A stretch of 64,000 nucleotides of DNA from Acidobacteriaceae bacterium (GTDB taxonomy: Bacteria > Acidobacteriota > Terriglobia > Terriglobales > Acidobacteriaceae): assembly GCA_003139095.1 (NCBI GenBank), contig PLHW01000008.1, positions 33,758 through 97,757 of the forward strand, in the 5' to 3' direction. Each line of letters begins with the position of its first letter. The first letter of the stretch is position 1. This document shows positions 35,213-44,170 of this stretch, piece after piece. The notes under the pieces were generated by a model, which had not been told where the DNA came from, searched no databases, and saw nothing but the letters and a program-made list of their open reading frames with translations. The position numbers and the translations under genes were made by a program.

Positions 35213-35501
35213 TCGGAACCGTTTTTACCACATCAGCTTGTTCATCGAATACACTTCTTTGGCGCACGCAGAAATGCAAAGCTCGCAGGCTTTCCCGCGC
35301 CCGGCTTTTCCGGAATTCGCGCGTCCCGTTGCGCTTTTCCCTCCCCTGTCGCGGCGGCGTGAAAAGCCTTGCCCAGAGCCAGTTTTAGACCGAAGGTAAC
35401 ATGACTTACCGAAGCTCATGGACACGGGGAATCTATCGCCGCATCGCCCGGAATGCGATCTTGATGGTGAAGGCTTAGCCCGGCGGGGCGAAAGGGAGAC
35501 C
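35213..35501. other. divergent gap with ferredoxin-like fragment (289 bp)
   Basis: Between the permease gene and the gene at 35502. On the minus strand, 35225-35296 reads KACELCISACAKEVYSMNKLMW followed by a stop, which looks like the first iron-sulfur motif of a 4Fe-4S ferredoxin subunit. No start codon with a site and no second cluster is seen, so I treat it as a remnant or coincidence. Confidence 0.3.
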
Positions 35502-35885
35502 ATGGATCACGAGAGCAAGGAAAGCATGGACGAGGTTCAGTTGCGGATTCTGCGCGTGACCGACGACCTCCGCATCATCCAGAGCGAACTCAACTGCGCC
35601 GCCATGCAGGCTCCCAACGACCCCGAACTCCTGGAAGCTCTTTCCGAGCCATCGCAGATGGAATCGCTCCAGATGCTGAAAACGGTGCTCGACCAGATGC
35701 GCCACTTCCTCTGGTTTTACATGCAGGTCGTCACCAGCGATTCCGAGATGGGCGAAAAATTCCGCCAAACGCTCCGCCTCGAGCCCCCGGTTCATGCGCC
35801 CGAAATCGACCAGCAATTTCAAAGCGCCACGGATGCGATCATGCTGCGATACCTCGCCGACAGTCGCGGACGCAAGCCCAACTAG
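35502..35885 (+). CDS. small helical hypothetical protein
   Basis: 127 residues, highly charged and predicted helical (MDEVQLRILRVTDDLRIIQSELNCAAMQAPNDPELLEALSEPSQMESLQMLKTVLDQMRHFLWFYMQVV). No signal peptide, metal motif or known family. AAAGGGAGACC before the ATG at 35502 fixes the start, although the frame is open from 35418. A monocistronic gene by spacing. Confidence 0.7.
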   Translation: MDHESKESMDEVQLRILRVTDDLRIIQSELNCAAMQAPNDPELLEALSEPSQMESLQMLKTVLDQMRHFLWFYMQVVTSDSEMGEKFRQTLRLEPPVHAPEIDQQFQSATDAIMLRYLADSRGRKPN

Positions 35886-36273
35886 GCCGTCCCACCTGCG
35901 GCCGCAATAAACAGCCGCCCCGCCCGCAAGGAAGGGGCATCCTTCCGATCCAGCCATTCTTGAGCCTTGCCGTTGTCACTTCGACCGGTGCGCTCTATCA
36001 CAGCTTTCTCGCGCCCGCTGTGTAGAGTGGTAAACAGTGCTCAGTTCCTCCCCGAGCACTCGCAGCCGCCCCCATCAACCATACGGATTCGGACCGCCAC
36101 CTCGAAGATCAGCGCGGGGTGGGGTGAGGACGCAGTTGTTGCCATTCACGTCAGCCATTGGTCGCGAAATGTTCATGAAGAACGAACAGCGCCGGTCCGG
36201 CTGCGGAGTAGGGAGTCCGCGCCCCGGATACCGAAAAATAGTCAGTAAAAGTCACATTCCCAGGAGAGACAAA
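35886..36273. other. intergenic region (388 bp)
   Basis: Upstream region of the NHL-repeat gene. It is GC-rich and carries no supported gene. The long leader could hold a promoter, but no clear -35/-10 pair was seen. Confidence 0.4.
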
Positions 36274-38310
36274 ATGAATTCCAGGAAAAATTCGAGAGCT
36301 CCGATCGTTGCGCTCCTGCTGTGCATTTTCGCAACCATGTTCGCGTACGCGCAAATGAAGGTGACTACCGTGGCCGGCGGCGTCGTGAACGACGGCCAGC
36401 CCGCCACTTCTGCTTCCATACTGTTGCCCCGTTTCGGGGCTTACGACGCCAAGGGCAACCTCTACATCCCCGACTATGCGCACCGCATCCGGAAGGTCAC
36501 CCCCGCCGGCATCATTTCAACGATCGCGGGCAATGGCATCGCCGGCTTCAGCGGCGACGGCGGCAAGGCCAAAGCTGCCCATCTCTCGTACCCGGTGGGC
36601 ATCGTCTTCGACGCCAAAGGCAACCTGATTTTCTCCGACAGCGGAAACAACCGGATCCGGAAGATCGACACCAAAGGCATCATTACCACCATCGCAGGCA
36701 ATGGTACCGCCGGTTTTGCGGGTGATGGCGGAGCGGCAACGGCCGCCGAGTTAAATGGCCCGTGGGGCCTCGCCGTGGATGCCTCCGGCAACCTGTACAT
36801 CTGCGACCAGGCCAACAACCGGATCCGCAAGGTCGATACCAGCGGCATCATCACCACCGTGGCAGGCAATGGAATCGCCGGGTACACCGGCGACGGCGGC
36901 CCAGCCATCTCCGCCAGCATTAACTTTCCCTTTGCCGTCTTGCCCGACAACCTGGGCGATTTCTACATTGCGGATTTCTATAATGCCGTGGTCCGTAAGG
37001 TCGACGGCAGCGGCACCATCACCACTTTTGCCGGCAACGGCACGATCGGTGGATGCGACGGCGATGGCGGGCCAGCCACCCAGGCTCTTTTAGGCGGCCC
37101 GGGCGGCTTGCTGATCAGTAACGGCAGCCTGCTGATCGGCGACAATGGTTGCTCCAGAGTACGGGCCGTGAACCTCACCACCAACATCATCACCACGCTG
37201 GCAGGGTCGCAAGGCGGCTTCGACGGCGATGGCAATCCTCCGCTCTCCACCAGGTTCCGCGGCGAACGCGGCGTCTTTTTCGATCCTGCGGGGAACCTCA
37301 TCATTGCCGACCGTGGAAACGGGCGAATCAGAAAGCTCAACGTCAGCACGCAAATTGTGACCACGATTGCCGGCGGCTTTGTCGGCGATAAGGGTCCCGG
37401 CACCAAAGCAGCTCTGAACCTGCCCCAGGGCATGGGTTTTGATGCCCATAACAATCTCTACATTGCGGACACGGAAAACAACCGGGTTCGTTTGTTCTCC
37501 GCAAAGAACGTCATCACAACCTTTGCGGGCACCAGCATCAGCGGGTACTCCGGCGACGGCGGACCAGCCAGCGCAGCCCTTCTCAACGCGCCAGTGTCGG
37601 CGACGGTGGATCTTGCGGGTAATGTTTTCATTGCCGATGAAAGCGGCTTTATCATCCGCAAGGTCGACACTACCGGCACGATTACGACCATTGCCTCCAG
37701 TAACGTGTTCGGCGGTCTGACGGGCTTGGCCACCGATGCGGCTGGCAACCTCTACGGCGCCGATCCTTACTATTGTGCCGTCTGGCAAATTACGCCTACC
37801 GGCAATATCACCGCCGTTGCCGGCGTACCCGGTGATTGCGGCTACAACTCGGATGGAATCCCGGCCGCGCAAGCCTGGCTCAATGGCCCGTACGGCGTAG
37901 CCCTCGACGCCAAGGGCAACATCTATATCAGCGATCAGGGCAACAGTCTGGTGCGCAAGGTGGACGTCAATACGCAACTGATCAGTTCGGTTGCCGGCAC
38001 CGCTGGCGTCTGCGGTTTCTCGGGCGACGGTGGCCCGGCCACCGCGGCCCAGATCTGCTTTCCCTGGGGCGTGGCCGTTGGCAAGAAGGGTAGCCTCTAC
38101 ATCGCCGATTACGGTAATGGTCGCGTGCGCGTCGTGGATACTACAGGCACCATCCAAACTCTGGCCGGTACCGGTATCGGCGGCTACAATGGCAACGGCC
38201 TACTCGCGAGCGAGACCAACCTCGACGACGTCGTGGCAGTGGCCGTGAGTTCCTCGGGTTCGGCCTACCTGTTGGACGAAATCCAGGAGCGTGTGAGGAA
38301 AATTCACTAG
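36274..38310 (+). CDS. exported NHL-repeat beta-propeller protein
   Basis: 678 residues with signal peptide (APIVALLLCIFATMFAYAQ). Roughly twelve NHL repeats follow, each with the pattern GNLYIaDxxNxRIRKVDxxGxITTIAGNGxxGFxGDGGPA. They would fold into one or two six-bladed propellers. Such proteins bind ligands at the cell surface; the ligand is unknown. CAGGAGAGACAAA precedes the ATG at 36274, so the in-frame upstream extension is not used. Stands alone, and is followed by a convergent pilT. Confidence 0.9.
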   Translation: MNSRKNSRAPIVALLLCIFATMFAYAQMKVTTVAGGVVNDGQPATSASILLPRFGAYDAKGNLYIPDYAHRIRKVTPAGIISTIAGNGIAGFSGDGGKAKAAHLSYPVGIVFDAKGNLIFSDSGNNRIRKIDTKGIITTIAGNGTAGFAGDGGAATAAELNGPWGLAVDASGNLYICDQANNRIRKVDTSGIITTVAGNGIAGYTGDGGPAISASINFPFAVLPDNLGDFYIADFYNAVVRKVDGSGTITTFAGNGTIGGCDGDGGPATQALLGGPGGLLISNGSLLIGDNGCSRVRAVNLTTNIITTLAGSQGGFDGDGNPPLSTRFRGERGVFFDPAGNLIIADRGNGRIRKLNVSTQIVTTIAGGFVGDKGPGTKAALNLPQGMGFDAHNNLYIADTENNRVRLFSAKNVITTFAGTSISGYSGDGGPASAALLNAPVSATVDLAGNVFIADESGFIIRKVDTTGTITTIASSNVFGGLTGLATDAAGNLYGADPYYCAVWQITPTGNITAVAGVPGDCGYNSDGIPAAQAWLNGPYGVALDAKGNIYISDQGNSLVRKVDVNTQLISSVAGTAGVCGFSGDGGPATAAQICFPWGVAVGKKGSLYIADYGNGRVRVVDTTGTIQTLAGTGIGGYNGNGLLASETNLDDVVAVAVSSSGSAYLLDEIQERVRKIH

Positions 38311-38351
38311 CAGCTATCTCACAAGTCGTTTTTGCCAGGCGTTCACCCCAC

Positions 38352-38379
38352 CGAAAAAAGGGCGCGCCGAAGCGCGCCC
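38352..38379 (-). terminator. intrinsic terminator of pilT
   Basis: On the minus strand a perfect 8-bp stem GGGCGCGC / GCGCGCCC closes on a TTCG tetraloop and is followed by TTTTTT. It is a near-ideal terminator about 60 bases after pilT. On the plus strand the tail is AAAAAC, so only weak action on the NHL gene is expected. Confidence 0.85.
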
Positions 38380-38437
38380 AAAAACATCCAGGAGGAAAAA
38401 CTTTACGTGCAAAAATTTCAGCCGGGCTGATCCGATC

Positions 38438-39592
38438 TCATCGCCCGAAGCCGGCCGACTGCATCGATTGGCGCGAAATATCCGCGGTTGACGAGATCCC
38501 CTGCATTCGCAATTTGAATTCGTCGCCGTTCGACGCGTTCTCCAGCGCCGTGTCGTAATTCACCAGTTCAGCCTGGAACAGATCCCAGAGCGACTGGTCG
38601 AAGGTCTGCATCCCGTACTGCGACGTGCCCGATGAAATCGCGTCGCGAATGGCGCGCGTTTTCTCCGGCACCAGAATGCACTCGCGAATATAGGGCGTAT
38701 TGATCATGACTTCGACGGCCGGTACACGGCCCTCCGAGTCGCAGCGCCGCACCAGGCGCTGGCTGATGATGGCGCGCAGAACCGCCGCCAGTTGCAGCCG
38801 TATCTGCTTCTGCTCCGGCGGCGGAAAAATGGCAATAATTCGGTTGATGCTCTCCACCGCATCCAGCGTGTGCAGCGTGGAGAACACCATGTGGCCGGTT
38901 TCGGCCGCGTGCAGTGCCGTTCCGATCGTTTCCAGGTCGCGCATTTCGCCCACCAGAATCACGTCCGGATCCTGACGCAAACTGGCGCGCAGCGCGGCGG
39001 AAAACGAGGGCGTGTCCACTTCGACCTCGCGCTGATTCACGTATCCTTTCTTGTCGCGGTGCAGAAATTCGATCGGGTCTTCGATGGTGATGATGTGCTC
39101 GGCTCGCGTCGAATTGATGCGGTCCACCATCGCGGCCAGCGTCGTCGATTTGCCCGACCCGGTTACTCCCGTCACCAGCACCAGCCCGCGCGGCATGTCG
39201 CAGATCTGTTCCACAACTTTGGGCAGAAACAATTCGTCGAGCGCGCGAATCTTTGTCGGAATCACGCGCAGCACCAGGCCCACGTTGCCGCGCTGCTGAA
39301 ATACGTTCACACGGAACCGGCCCAGCCCGGCAACGCCGTACGCCATATCGATTTCCGTCGTCTCTTTGAATTTCTGCTTCTGCCGCGCCGACATCATGCT
39401 GAACGCCATATTCAGCATGTCTTCGGCGGAAACGCGTGGCTGATCGGTCAGTGGAAAAAGGTCGCCGTCGACGCGAAGGTGCGGATAGTTTCCTACCTTC
39501 AGGTGCAAGTCGGAGGCGCGGCGCTCCATGGCAATGCGAAGTAGATCGTCAATATTCATGAGGATCGGAATCCGGCGTACTGTGACTATCAT
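38438..39592 (-). CDS. pilT: type IV pilus retraction ATPase PilT
   Basis: Hexameric ATPase that depolymerises type IV pili for twitching motility. 384 residues: N-terminal PAS-like part (MNIDDLLRIAMERRASDLHLKVG), Walker A GVTGSGKSTT, Asp box (IEDPIEFLH), Walker B ILVGEMRD, His box HAAETGHMVFSTLHT and the C-terminal AIRDAISSG region. The start at 39592 has GGGAGCGGGC; the ATG at 39559 (MNIDDL) matches the usual PilT N-terminus but has no site. No other pilus gene is in the window. Confidence 0.95.
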   Translation of the reverse strand: MIVTVRRIPILMNIDDLLRIAMERRASDLHLKVGNYPHLRVDGDLFPLTDQPRVSAEDMLNMAFSMMSARQKQKFKETTEIDMAYGVAGLGRFRVNVFQQRGNVGLVLRVIPTKIRALDELFLPKVVEQICDMPRGLVLVTGVTGSGKSTTLAAMVDRINSTRAEHIITIEDPIEFLHRDKKGYVNQREVEVDTPSFSAALRASLRQDPDVILVGEMRDLETIGTALHAAETGHMVFSTLHTLDAVESINRIIAIFPPPEQKQIRLQLAAVLRAIISQRLVRRCDSEGRVPAVEVMINTPYIRECILVPEKTRAIRDAISSGTSQYGMQTFDQSLWDLFQAELVNYDTALENASNGDEFKLRMQGISSTADISRQSMQSAGFGR

Positions 39593-39810
39593 GCCCGCTC
39601 CCAGGTGACACGGCGAGATGACGTAGGTAACGGGACTTCCGCGCGGAAAACAGCCTCGAGTCGCGAGCCTCGAGTCTCAAGCCAAACTCTGATTGCAGGC
39701 ACGAATTTGACGCCTGTCGATTTCCGCCCAGCTTTGTTTGGCTCGTAGCTCGCGGCTCACAACTCGAGATCCCTTGACTTAGTCCGATGGCTTAGCTAAC
39801 CTCAAGTTCC
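39593..39810. promoter_or_regulatory. upstream region of the Phd/PIN pair
   Basis: Contains TTGACT (39774-39779) and TAACCT (39797-39802) with 17 bases between. This would start transcription almost at the antitoxin ATG, which has no ribosome binding site, so a leaderless start is possible. The 8-bp palindrome TTAGCTAA (39792-39799) overlaps the -10 and may be the operator. A short repeat of GCCTCGAGTC occurs at 39650-39680. Confidence 0.4.
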
Positions 39811-40110
39811 ATGGAAGTCAATATTCACGAGGCCAAAACGCAGCTCTCCCGCCTCCTCCGGCGTGTCGCCGAGGGCGAGGAGATCACCATCTCTCGCGCC
39901 GGCGTGCCGGTGGCGAAACTGGTTGCGGTCCCGCGAGCCAATCGTCTACGACCCCTCGGAGCGATGGAGGGCCAGATTTATATCGCTGACGATTTCGACG
40001 CCCCTCTCCCCGACGATCTTCTCGCTTTGTTCTATGGCGAAGAGCTTCGACATAAGAAGCCGGCACGCGTGAAGTCCGAGAAACCGGCGAAGAAGCGCGC
40101 CCGGCGATGA
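39811..40110 (+). CDS. Phd/YefM-type antitoxin
   Basis: 99 residues. The N-terminal Phd/YefM DNA-binding fold reads MEVNIHEAKTQLSRLLRRVAEGEEITISRAGVPVAKLVA, the textbook pattern. The C-terminal part (DFDAPLPDDLLALFYGEE) is the usual toxin-wrapping tail, extended here by a very basic end (KKPARVKSEKPAKKRARR). It neutralises the PIN toxin and represses the operon. Its last codons overlap the toxin ATG by four bases (ATGA), as in most pairs. Confidence 0.92.
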   Translation: MEVNIHEAKTQLSRLLRRVAEGEEITISRAGVPVAKLVAVPRANRLRPLGAMEGQIYIADDFDAPLPDDLLALFYGEELRHKKPARVKSEKPAKKRARR

Positions 40111-40502
40111 GATTCTTGCTCGACACCGTCGTCTGGTTGTGGAGCGTTGGCGAGGTGGCGCGCCTCAACCTGGCCACCCGCGATGTTTTGACCGATCCGG
40201 GGAATGATCTGTACTTTTCCGCTGCCAGCGTGTGGGAGATCGCGATTAAGACCAGCATCGGCAAGATGAACCTTAAGGGACCTCCCAGCGTGGTCGTTCC
40301 CAGGGAAACACAGCGGCAGGGACTGAGGCCGCTGCAAGTGACTTATTCGCATGCCTTGGCTGTGCATGATCTTCCCTTGCTCCACGGCGATCCTTTCGAT
40401 CGCCTTCTGGTCGCGCAGGCTCAGTGCGAAGACTTGATTTTGATTACGGCGGATCGAGAAATTAGACGGTATAAGGTCGAAATCCTCTGGGCCGGCCGAT
40501 AA
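40107..40502 (+). CDS. PIN-domain toxin (VapC-like RNase)
   Basis: 131 residues, a Mg-dependent RNase of the PIN family partnered with a Phd-type antitoxin. Active-site acidic residues: Asp in FLLDTVVWLW, Glu in SVWEIAIKTSIGK, Asp in GDPFDRLLVAQA, Asp in LITADREI. The WEIAIK and DPFDRLLVAQA signatures are typical of the subfamily that pairs with Phd/YefM-like antitoxins. No ribosome binding site; translation depends on coupling through the ATGA overlap. Confidence 0.92.
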   Translation: MRFLLDTVVWLWSVGEVARLNLATRDVLTDPGNDLYFSAASVWEIAIKTSIGKMNLKGPPSVVVPRETQRQGLRPLQVTYSHALAVHDLPLLHGDPFDRLLVAQAQCEDLILITADREIRRYKVEILWAGR

Positions 40503-40525
40503 AAAAGCCGCCACTCGGCGGCTTC
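40502..40525. terminator. bidirectional terminator between PIN toxin and dinB-like gene
   Basis: Stem AAGCCGCC / GGCGGCTT with loop ACTC (40506-40525). On the minus strand the tail is TTTTT, so it terminates the DinB gene well; on the plus strand the tail is TTCTCTC. Confidence 0.75.
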
Positions 40526-40585
40526 TCTCACTGCACTTCCCTTCTTTATGTCACGGCCCGCAAAAGCAGCACGCGCGCCGCATCC

Positions 40586-41122
40586 TCACGCCGCGTTCGT
40601 CGCCGGCGGCTGAAGTGGCTCGTCAAAGCTGCCGCCATAAATCTGCGGCACTTTCGATCCCATTGGCCGCAGATAGGTCGCCAGCTCGCCCCGATGGTGG
40701 ATGCTGTGATTGTTCATGAATTGCAGGTAAAACACGGCCGGCAGATTGAAGACTCCGAAAAATTCAATGGGCGTCGACAGTTGCTCGGCAGACATGGCCC
40801 GCACCCGCCCGGCAGCGCGAGCCATGTTGCGGTCATACCACTCGACAAGCTCGGCGATAGTTTTCGGTTTATCGTCCGTCGGCGTCATGTTGAACTTCAA
40901 ATCCGCGATTCCGTCAAGAAAGTGCACATCGGAACTCGCAAGATGCCACGCCAGGTCCCACGCGGTGCGGCCATTCGGATCGTGCCGGTAATCCCTCTTG
41001 GCGTCGGGCACGGCGGCGATGACGTTCTTGGTTTTATCGACTTCTCGCGACAGGCCATCGAGCATCATGGCGCGATAGGTGAGCACAAATTCAGGGCTGG
41101 GAGCGTGGCTCGGAGCGGACAT
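40586..41122 (-). CDS. DinB-family metal-dependent four-helix protein
   Basis: 178 residues of the DinB/YfiT fold, which usually act as thiol transferases or hydrolases. The three His ligands are consistent with WHLASSDVHFLDGI and the closing HSIHHRGELATYLRPMG motif. No signal peptide. AAGGAGAAATTGT before the ATG at 41122 fixes the start against upstream extensions. Single gene between two terminators. The specific reaction is not known. Confidence 0.88.
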   Translation of the reverse strand: MSAPSHAPSPEFVLTYRAMMLDGLSREVDKTKNVIAAVPDAKRDYRHDPNGRTAWDLAWHLASSDVHFLDGIADLKFNMTPTDDKPKTIAELVEWYDRNMARAAGRVRAMSAEQLSTPIEFFGVFNLPAVFYLQFMNNHSIHHRGELATYLRPMGSKVPQIYGGSFDEPLQPPATNAA

Positions 41123-41149
41123 ACAATTTCTCCTTCGAAATCGGATTTG

Positions 41150-41185
41150 GAAAAACGGAAAGGGACGCCTGCGATCAGGCGTCCC
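41150..41185 (-). terminator. intrinsic terminator of the beta-helix gene
   Basis: A perfect 10-bp stem GGGACGCCTG / CAGGCGTCCC (41162-41185) with a 4-base loop is followed on the minus strand by TTTCCGTTTTT. It ends the transcript of the gene at 41346-42506 before the DinB gene. Confidence 0.7.
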
Positions 41186-41345
41186 CACTCTAGCGCAAGC
41201 GGCCGCGGAGAGCAAACCGGAAGGCCCCATACTGTCTCTCACTCTCTTGGGCCACATCCCTGCAATAGCGCAGAGGAGAGGCAGCGTCCGCCGTGCCGTG
41301 CCAGTTCATGCAAACCACTCCGTTTGTTCCGCGGCCAAATGAAAG

Positions 41346-42506
41346 CTAATTGCAAACAATGCTGGATGGAGAACTGGTATCGCATGTGTTGCTTTTGGCT
41401 GGCCAGTTATTCTGGCCAAGCCCGTCCCAGAACAAGTCATACGTATTGTTATGGAGCGCCACATTGCCGGTGAGAAGATTCGCAGGGCTCGATCCGCCGC
41501 TGTTCGTCAGAGTGATTCCGTGACCTTTGTTATCGTTGGAAAAGTTATTCTGGATGACGGAAGCATAGGTTCCGGCATTCTGCAGATAGTCCAGCCACAG
41601 ACCATCCTGCCCATTGCGGTTGAAGAAGTTGCCTGAGACCGTGATCCCCTCCCCGTAATAGATGTAGGCGCCTTGCTGTGAGTTGGCAGAGAAGTCATTT
41701 CCCGAAACCGTGATGCTCTCCCCCCCATCAAGGTTCGCGCACATGCCGATGTTGTTGTGATTAACCGAGTTTCCTTGAACGAGGTTAGGATAGAACTCCG
41801 TATACCCAACATATATCCCCATACCGGGGTTAGGTGGACAGGCAGTAGATGAGCCTGTGCTCCCAGTAACCAGGTTGTTGACGACGGAATCCGAACCTTC
41901 CCCTTCGTCTGGGATAAGTATCCCATAGCAAGAATTTCCGATCAGTGTGTTAGCAGTGATGGAATTGCCCGGGTCTAAATTCATCTCAATCCCGGTATTG
42001 TTGTTTATCAGATGCACATGAGTCACACTGTTCCAGCCGGACTCAAATTGGATTCCCGTGTCGAAGCCATTGATCTCGCCCGGCCCGTGGTTAGCCGATA
42101 CCGGAGCTAGTCCCACTTGTCCCATGATGGTCCAGTGATGGTCGGCGTCGATACCGATACTGAACGCCAGCGGAGGGCTTGAGCCGAGAATTCTTCGACC
42201 ATCCAGATTGAGCACCCCGCCGTTATTGTCATCGTAGAGGGTGATTGCCGAACCCAGCGATGGGCATGATAGATCGTTGCCGAGCATTCCGCCGCAAGGA
42301 ATGCTACTCGAATACAACACGCATCCGCACGTAGCCATTACAGTTTTCGGTACCGGGCAGGCGGTGTTAGAAACTGCACACGGCGATTGCATCTTCTTGG
42401 TTGGGACATGTTTTTGCGCGCTGACGGCAGCCAGCAAAACGAGCATCGTGCAGAGTACTACCGTCGCGTGCCGAGTTGTGACGAGAATGGACCGTGCATG
42501 TTTCAT
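41346..42506 (-). CDS. exported parallel beta-helix protein
   Basis: 386 residues with a signal peptide (VVLCTMLVLLAAVSAQ). After a short Cys-containing segment (CAVSNTACPVPKTVMATCGC) the body is a right-handed parallel beta-helix of the NosD/pectate-lyase kind: repeated NNNTGIEMNLDPGNSITANTLIGNSCYGI, VVNNLVTGSTG, VQGNSVNHNNIGMCANLDG. It may bind or cleave a surface polysaccharide, but catalytic residues cannot be placed. AAGGAGAAGACCACT precedes the ATG at 42506; the 75-codon extension upstream has no support. Confidence 0.85.
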   Translation of the reverse strand: MKHARSILVTTRHATVVLCTMLVLLAAVSAQKHVPTKKMQSPCAVSNTACPVPKTVMATCGCVLYSSSIPCGGMLGNDLSCPSLGSAITLYDDNNGGVLNLDGRRILGSSPPLAFSIGIDADHHWTIMGQVGLAPVSANHGPGEINGFDTGIQFESGWNSVTHVHLINNNTGIEMNLDPGNSITANTLIGNSCYGILIPDEGEGSDSVVNNLVTGSTGSSTACPPNPGMGIYVGYTEFYPNLVQGNSVNHNNIGMCANLDGGESITVSGNDFSANSQQGAYIYYGEGITVSGNFFNRNGQDGLWLDYLQNAGTYASVIQNNFSNDNKGHGITLTNSGGSSPANLLTGNVALHNNTYDLFWDGLGQNNWPAKSNTCDTSSPSSIVCN

Positions 42507-42708
42507 AGTGGTCTTCTCCTTGTCCCGGCGAGGTGAGCGAGGTAGGAGAGGTGCCGCAACGGCGCGCACCTCGTCGCTTGGTAGACGACTGAATTGTAGT
42601 CCTAAATGACTCGCCCGGCGTGTTCGCGACAACCTGTGAGGAATGACAAATGCAATCCAGCAGGAGAAGTGAGCATCGGAACTGGCCACGCTCATCGGAT
42701 CCCAAACG

Positions 42709-42745
42709 AAAAGCCCCGGCTGCAAAGGCATCCGGGACTCTTGGT
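42709..42745 (-). terminator. terminator of the branched-chain aminotransferase gene
   Basis: On the minus strand the hairpin AGTCCCGG ... CCGGGGCT, with one mismatch, is followed by TTTTCG about 20 bases after the stop of ilvE. Confidence 0.5.
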
Positions 42746-42762
42746 TCAGTCGAAAGCTCGGG

Positions 42763-43710
42763 TTACACCGCGACCGGCTGCTTCGTCCGCACCGGCACCG
42801 GCGTTAGCCACTTGTGACGATCCGCTTTTTCCCCTCGCACCACGCCGTAGAATTCCTGCTGGATGGCCTTTGTGATCGGACCGATCTTTCCCGTGCCGAC
42901 GGTGATCTTGTCCACCGAGCGAATCGAAGTAATCTCCGCGGCCGTCCCCGTCAAAAACACCTCGTCGGCAATGTACAGACACTCCCGCGGAATCGGCTGC
43001 TCTACGACCTTGATGCCCAAATCGCGCGCAATCTCCAGCACCGAATCGCGCGTGATGCCGGGCAGCACTGAGTTACCGAGCGGTGCCGTTTGCAGCACGC
43101 CATGGCGCACCACAAACGCGTTCTCGCCCGAGCCCTCGCTGATGTAGCCATTCACGTCCAGCGCGATTCCTTCGGCGTAGCCGTTCACGATGGCTTCCAT
43201 CTTGATGAGCTGCGAGTTCATGTAATTCGCGCCCGCCTTTGCCATCGCGGGCAGCGTGTTCGGCGCAATGCGCGTCCACGACGAGACGCACACGTCCACG
43301 CCTTCATTCGCATCGGCGCCCAGATATTTTCCCCACGGGTAATTGCAGATATAAACCTCGGTCGGCGAGTTAAACGGATTGACGCCGGCTTCGCCATAGC
43401 CGCGCAAAATCACCGGCCGCACGTAGCACGGCCACACGCCGTTTCCTCCCACCAGTTCCAGCATGCCCTGCAGGATTTCATCGGCGGTGAACGGAACGTC
43501 GATCCGGTAAATGCGGGCCGAATCGATCAGGCGCCGCATGTGTTCGTTCGCCCGGAATATGGCCGGGCCGCTCGGCAGCGCGTAGCAGCGTATGCCTTCG
43601 AAGACCGAAGAGCCGTAGTGCACGACGTGCGACATTACGTGAATGGTGGCATCATCCCAGTCGATGAACTTACCGTTGTGCCAGACTTTTTCCGTCTTCT
43701 GAATGGCCAT
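42763..43710 (-). CDS. ilvE: branched-chain amino acid aminotransferase
   Basis: PLP enzyme of fold type IV that interconverts Leu/Ile/Val and their 2-oxo acids. 315 residues. Recognisable parts: WHNGKFIDWDDATIHVMSHVVHYGSSVFEGIRCY, PGITRDSVLEIARDLG, EVFLTGTAAEITSI, and the PLP-lysine region AKAGANYMNSQLIKMEA. SEGSGENAFVVR carries the conserved Glu. A weak ribosome binding site precedes the ATG at 43710; no other ilv or leu genes are nearby, so it is a lone biosynthetic gene. Confidence 0.95.
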   Translation of the reverse strand: MAIQKTEKVWHNGKFIDWDDATIHVMSHVVHYGSSVFEGIRCYALPSGPAIFRANEHMRRLIDSARIYRIDVPFTADEILQGMLELVGGNGVWPCYVRPVILRGYGEAGVNPFNSPTEVYICNYPWGKYLGADANEGVDVCVSSWTRIAPNTLPAMAKAGANYMNSQLIKMEAIVNGYAEGIALDVNGYISEGSGENAFVVRHGVLQTAPLGNSVLPGITRDSVLEIARDLGIKVVEQPIPRECLYIADEVFLTGTAAEITSIRSVDKITVGTGKIGPITKAIQQEFYGVVRGEKADRHKWLTPVPVRTKQPVAV

Positions 43711-44170
43711 GAACGCTCCTAATGTATGTCAAGATGCGCGGAACCGGCTGGGGGTTTCTGAATCATGCCAGCTTCGGTCCCACAGCCCGGCCCGTGGTAG
43801 CGGCCGGACAACCGAAGACTAGCAGATGGCAGTTTAAACCAAGATGCCAAAAGCGGGAAACCGAAATGAAGGTTGCACGCAACTTCTTTTTGGCGTCGCT
43901 CGCTGACGGGTGCGACTCGTGCCAATTGCGGCCGCTTTCCGGCCACTCACTTCTTTCGCATAACTCTTGACACCCTCCCCTCGCGGGACAACAATTACCG
44001 CGTTCAAGTTTTACCGGCTCATTCCTTCCGGCCACTTCCCTCCGCTCGGAATGGGTCGGCGTAAGTGCACGTTGCGCCTGAAGGTAGGCGCCTATCCGAA
44101 ATTTCCCCGGGAGCCTGGTGTCAAGAACGAAAGAGGCAAAGCCTCACTACAAAACTACAAGGAGAGGACT
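43711..44170. other. divergent intergenic region (460 bp)
   Basis: Between ilvE (minus) and the first GloVer gene (plus). Apart from the promoter-like hexamers listed separately, it shows no supported gene or RNA. Confidence 0.4.
43967..43995 (+). promoter_or_regulatory. candidate sigma-70 promoter for the GloVer genes
   Basis: A perfect -35 TTGACA (43967-43972) is followed after 17 bases by AACAAT (43990-43995), a poor -10. It would give a leader of about 170 bases before 44171. Confidence 0.35.

Noticed and set aside
43090..43722. Plus-strand frame opposite the aminotransferase gene
   Set aside because: Shadow of ilvE; His/Arg-rich with no domain.
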